DNA from: Desulfobacterales bacterium
GTDB lineage: Bacteria > Desulfobacterota > Desulfobacteria > Desulfobacterales > JAFDCJ01
Direction: 5' to 3'
Length of the DNA: 6,252 bases
Assembly: GCA_020345785.1 (NCBI GenBank)
Contig: CP070771.1
Location: 1,350,934 to 1,357,185, forward strand
The stretch's first letter is position 1; each line of letters opens with the position of its first letter. A model generated the notes under the pieces. That model made no database searches and had not been told where the DNA came from. It worked only from the letters and a program-made list of their open reading frames with translations. The position numbers and the translations under genes are program-made. Positions 5,929-6,252 of this stretch are shown piece by piece.

Positions 5929-6252
5929 CAGGATTCTTTACAAAAAAGTATCCGCCCGATGATTATTGCAAAAATGATTACCGTTTTTCGAATTGTCCGG
6001 TCAAGAGAAACTTTTTTACCATTCTAGGTTCAGGGTTTAGGGCTTCACCCTCCGGGCTACGACCCCACACGCATGGTTCGGGGGTTGAAGGCGATGGTTG
6101 GAGGTTGGAGGATAAAGGATAGCGGAAAAAGTAGTCAGAGGGTGGCCGAAAGCCGGGGATAATGTTGTGTGGGAGCGGTTTATAACCTTGATTCTCCTGC
6201 TCGGACCAACTCTACGATCATGGCTATACGGGAAAATCTCGGATCGCCGTCC

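Larger units (their letters stand above)
5756..6252. other. Intergenic spacer upstream of SulP, with hairpins and G-rich words; no supportable complete gene
   Basis: The spacer holds three hairpins (5813-5928), an 8-bp palindrome TGACGTCA at 5771-5778 just upstream of SulP, and a G-rich stretch with TTGGAGG twice (6096-6111). A TAGAAT box (5803-5798, minus) resembles a -10 element, but no acceptable -35 lies at the right distance, so I do not call a SulP promoter. At the edge, a minus-strand open frame enters the window and ends with TAA at 6182-6180; its 23 codons end in VELVRAGESRL. It could be the tail of an upstream gene, but is too short to support. Confidence 0.55.

Noticed and set aside
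5737..6027. Plus-strand open frame of 96 codons overlapping the SulP start
   Set aside because: It overlaps the real SulP N-terminus and the hairpin cluster, and its translation has no recognisable fold.
6096..6111. G-rich TTGGAGG repeat as a G-quadruplex
   Set aside because: Only two-G runs are present, giving at best a weak two-layer structure. The G richness is ordinary for such a spacer.
6180..6251. Minus-strand open frame entering from the right edge and ending in VELVRAGESRL with a TAA stop
   Set aside because: Only 23 codons are visible and no family is recognised. It may be a gene tail, but cannot be supported.

Overview
The window carries three protein genes, all on the minus strand and read from high to low coordinates. 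They are a SulP-type anion transporter (5755 to 3620), an unusual response regulator (3604 to 2378) and a membrane-bound Cache-domain sensor histidine kinase (about 2167 to 416). Roughly 410 to 500 bases at each end hold no supportable gene and are rich in repeats and hairpins. The protein styles (a SulP with a large insert, a receiver protein with a cytidylate-kinase-like head, a Cache histidine kinase without HAMP) and the repeat-rich spacers suggest a Desulfobacterota (deltaproteobacterial) genome. That is an impression from memory of similar proteins, not a database result.

Layout from the 5' side of the minus strand: (a) 6252-5756 is a spacer with three GC-rich hairpins and a 19-bp near-repeat at exactly 100-bp offset. 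(b) The SulP transporter has 711 residues, with a helical, probably periplasmic insert of about 140 residues between its two membrane halves and a C-terminal STAS domain. (c) A 15-nt gap with a run of nine G leads into the response regulator, which is in the same reading frame as SulP, so one TAA codon and five sense codons separate them. (d) The 408-residue regulator reads as a degenerate cytidylate-kinase-like domain, then a BON-like domain, then a complete receiver domain. It has no DNA-binding domain. (e) A leader of about 210 nt follows, with a good intrinsic terminator, a perfect 14-bp inverted repeat whose downstream arm covers the kinase ribosome binding site and start codon, and a second hairpin that also covers the Shine-Dalgarno bases. 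(f) The sensor kinase has two membrane segments, a periplasmic Cache domain and an H-E-x-N-N-P phosphorylation motif, but unusual ATP-site residues. (g) 415-1 is a spacer with an imperfect inverted repeat and several palindromes.

Inferred working: the transporter and the regulator form one tightly linked unit, and the kinase is expressed from the same transcript under attenuation or from its own promoter. The kinase would sense a small periplasmic ligand through its Cache domain and phosphorylate the receiver. The regulator would then act through protein or nucleotide binding rather than DNA binding, and the transporter beside it is the obvious candidate target. The substrate of the transporter (sulfate, bicarbonate or another anion) cannot be read from the sequence.
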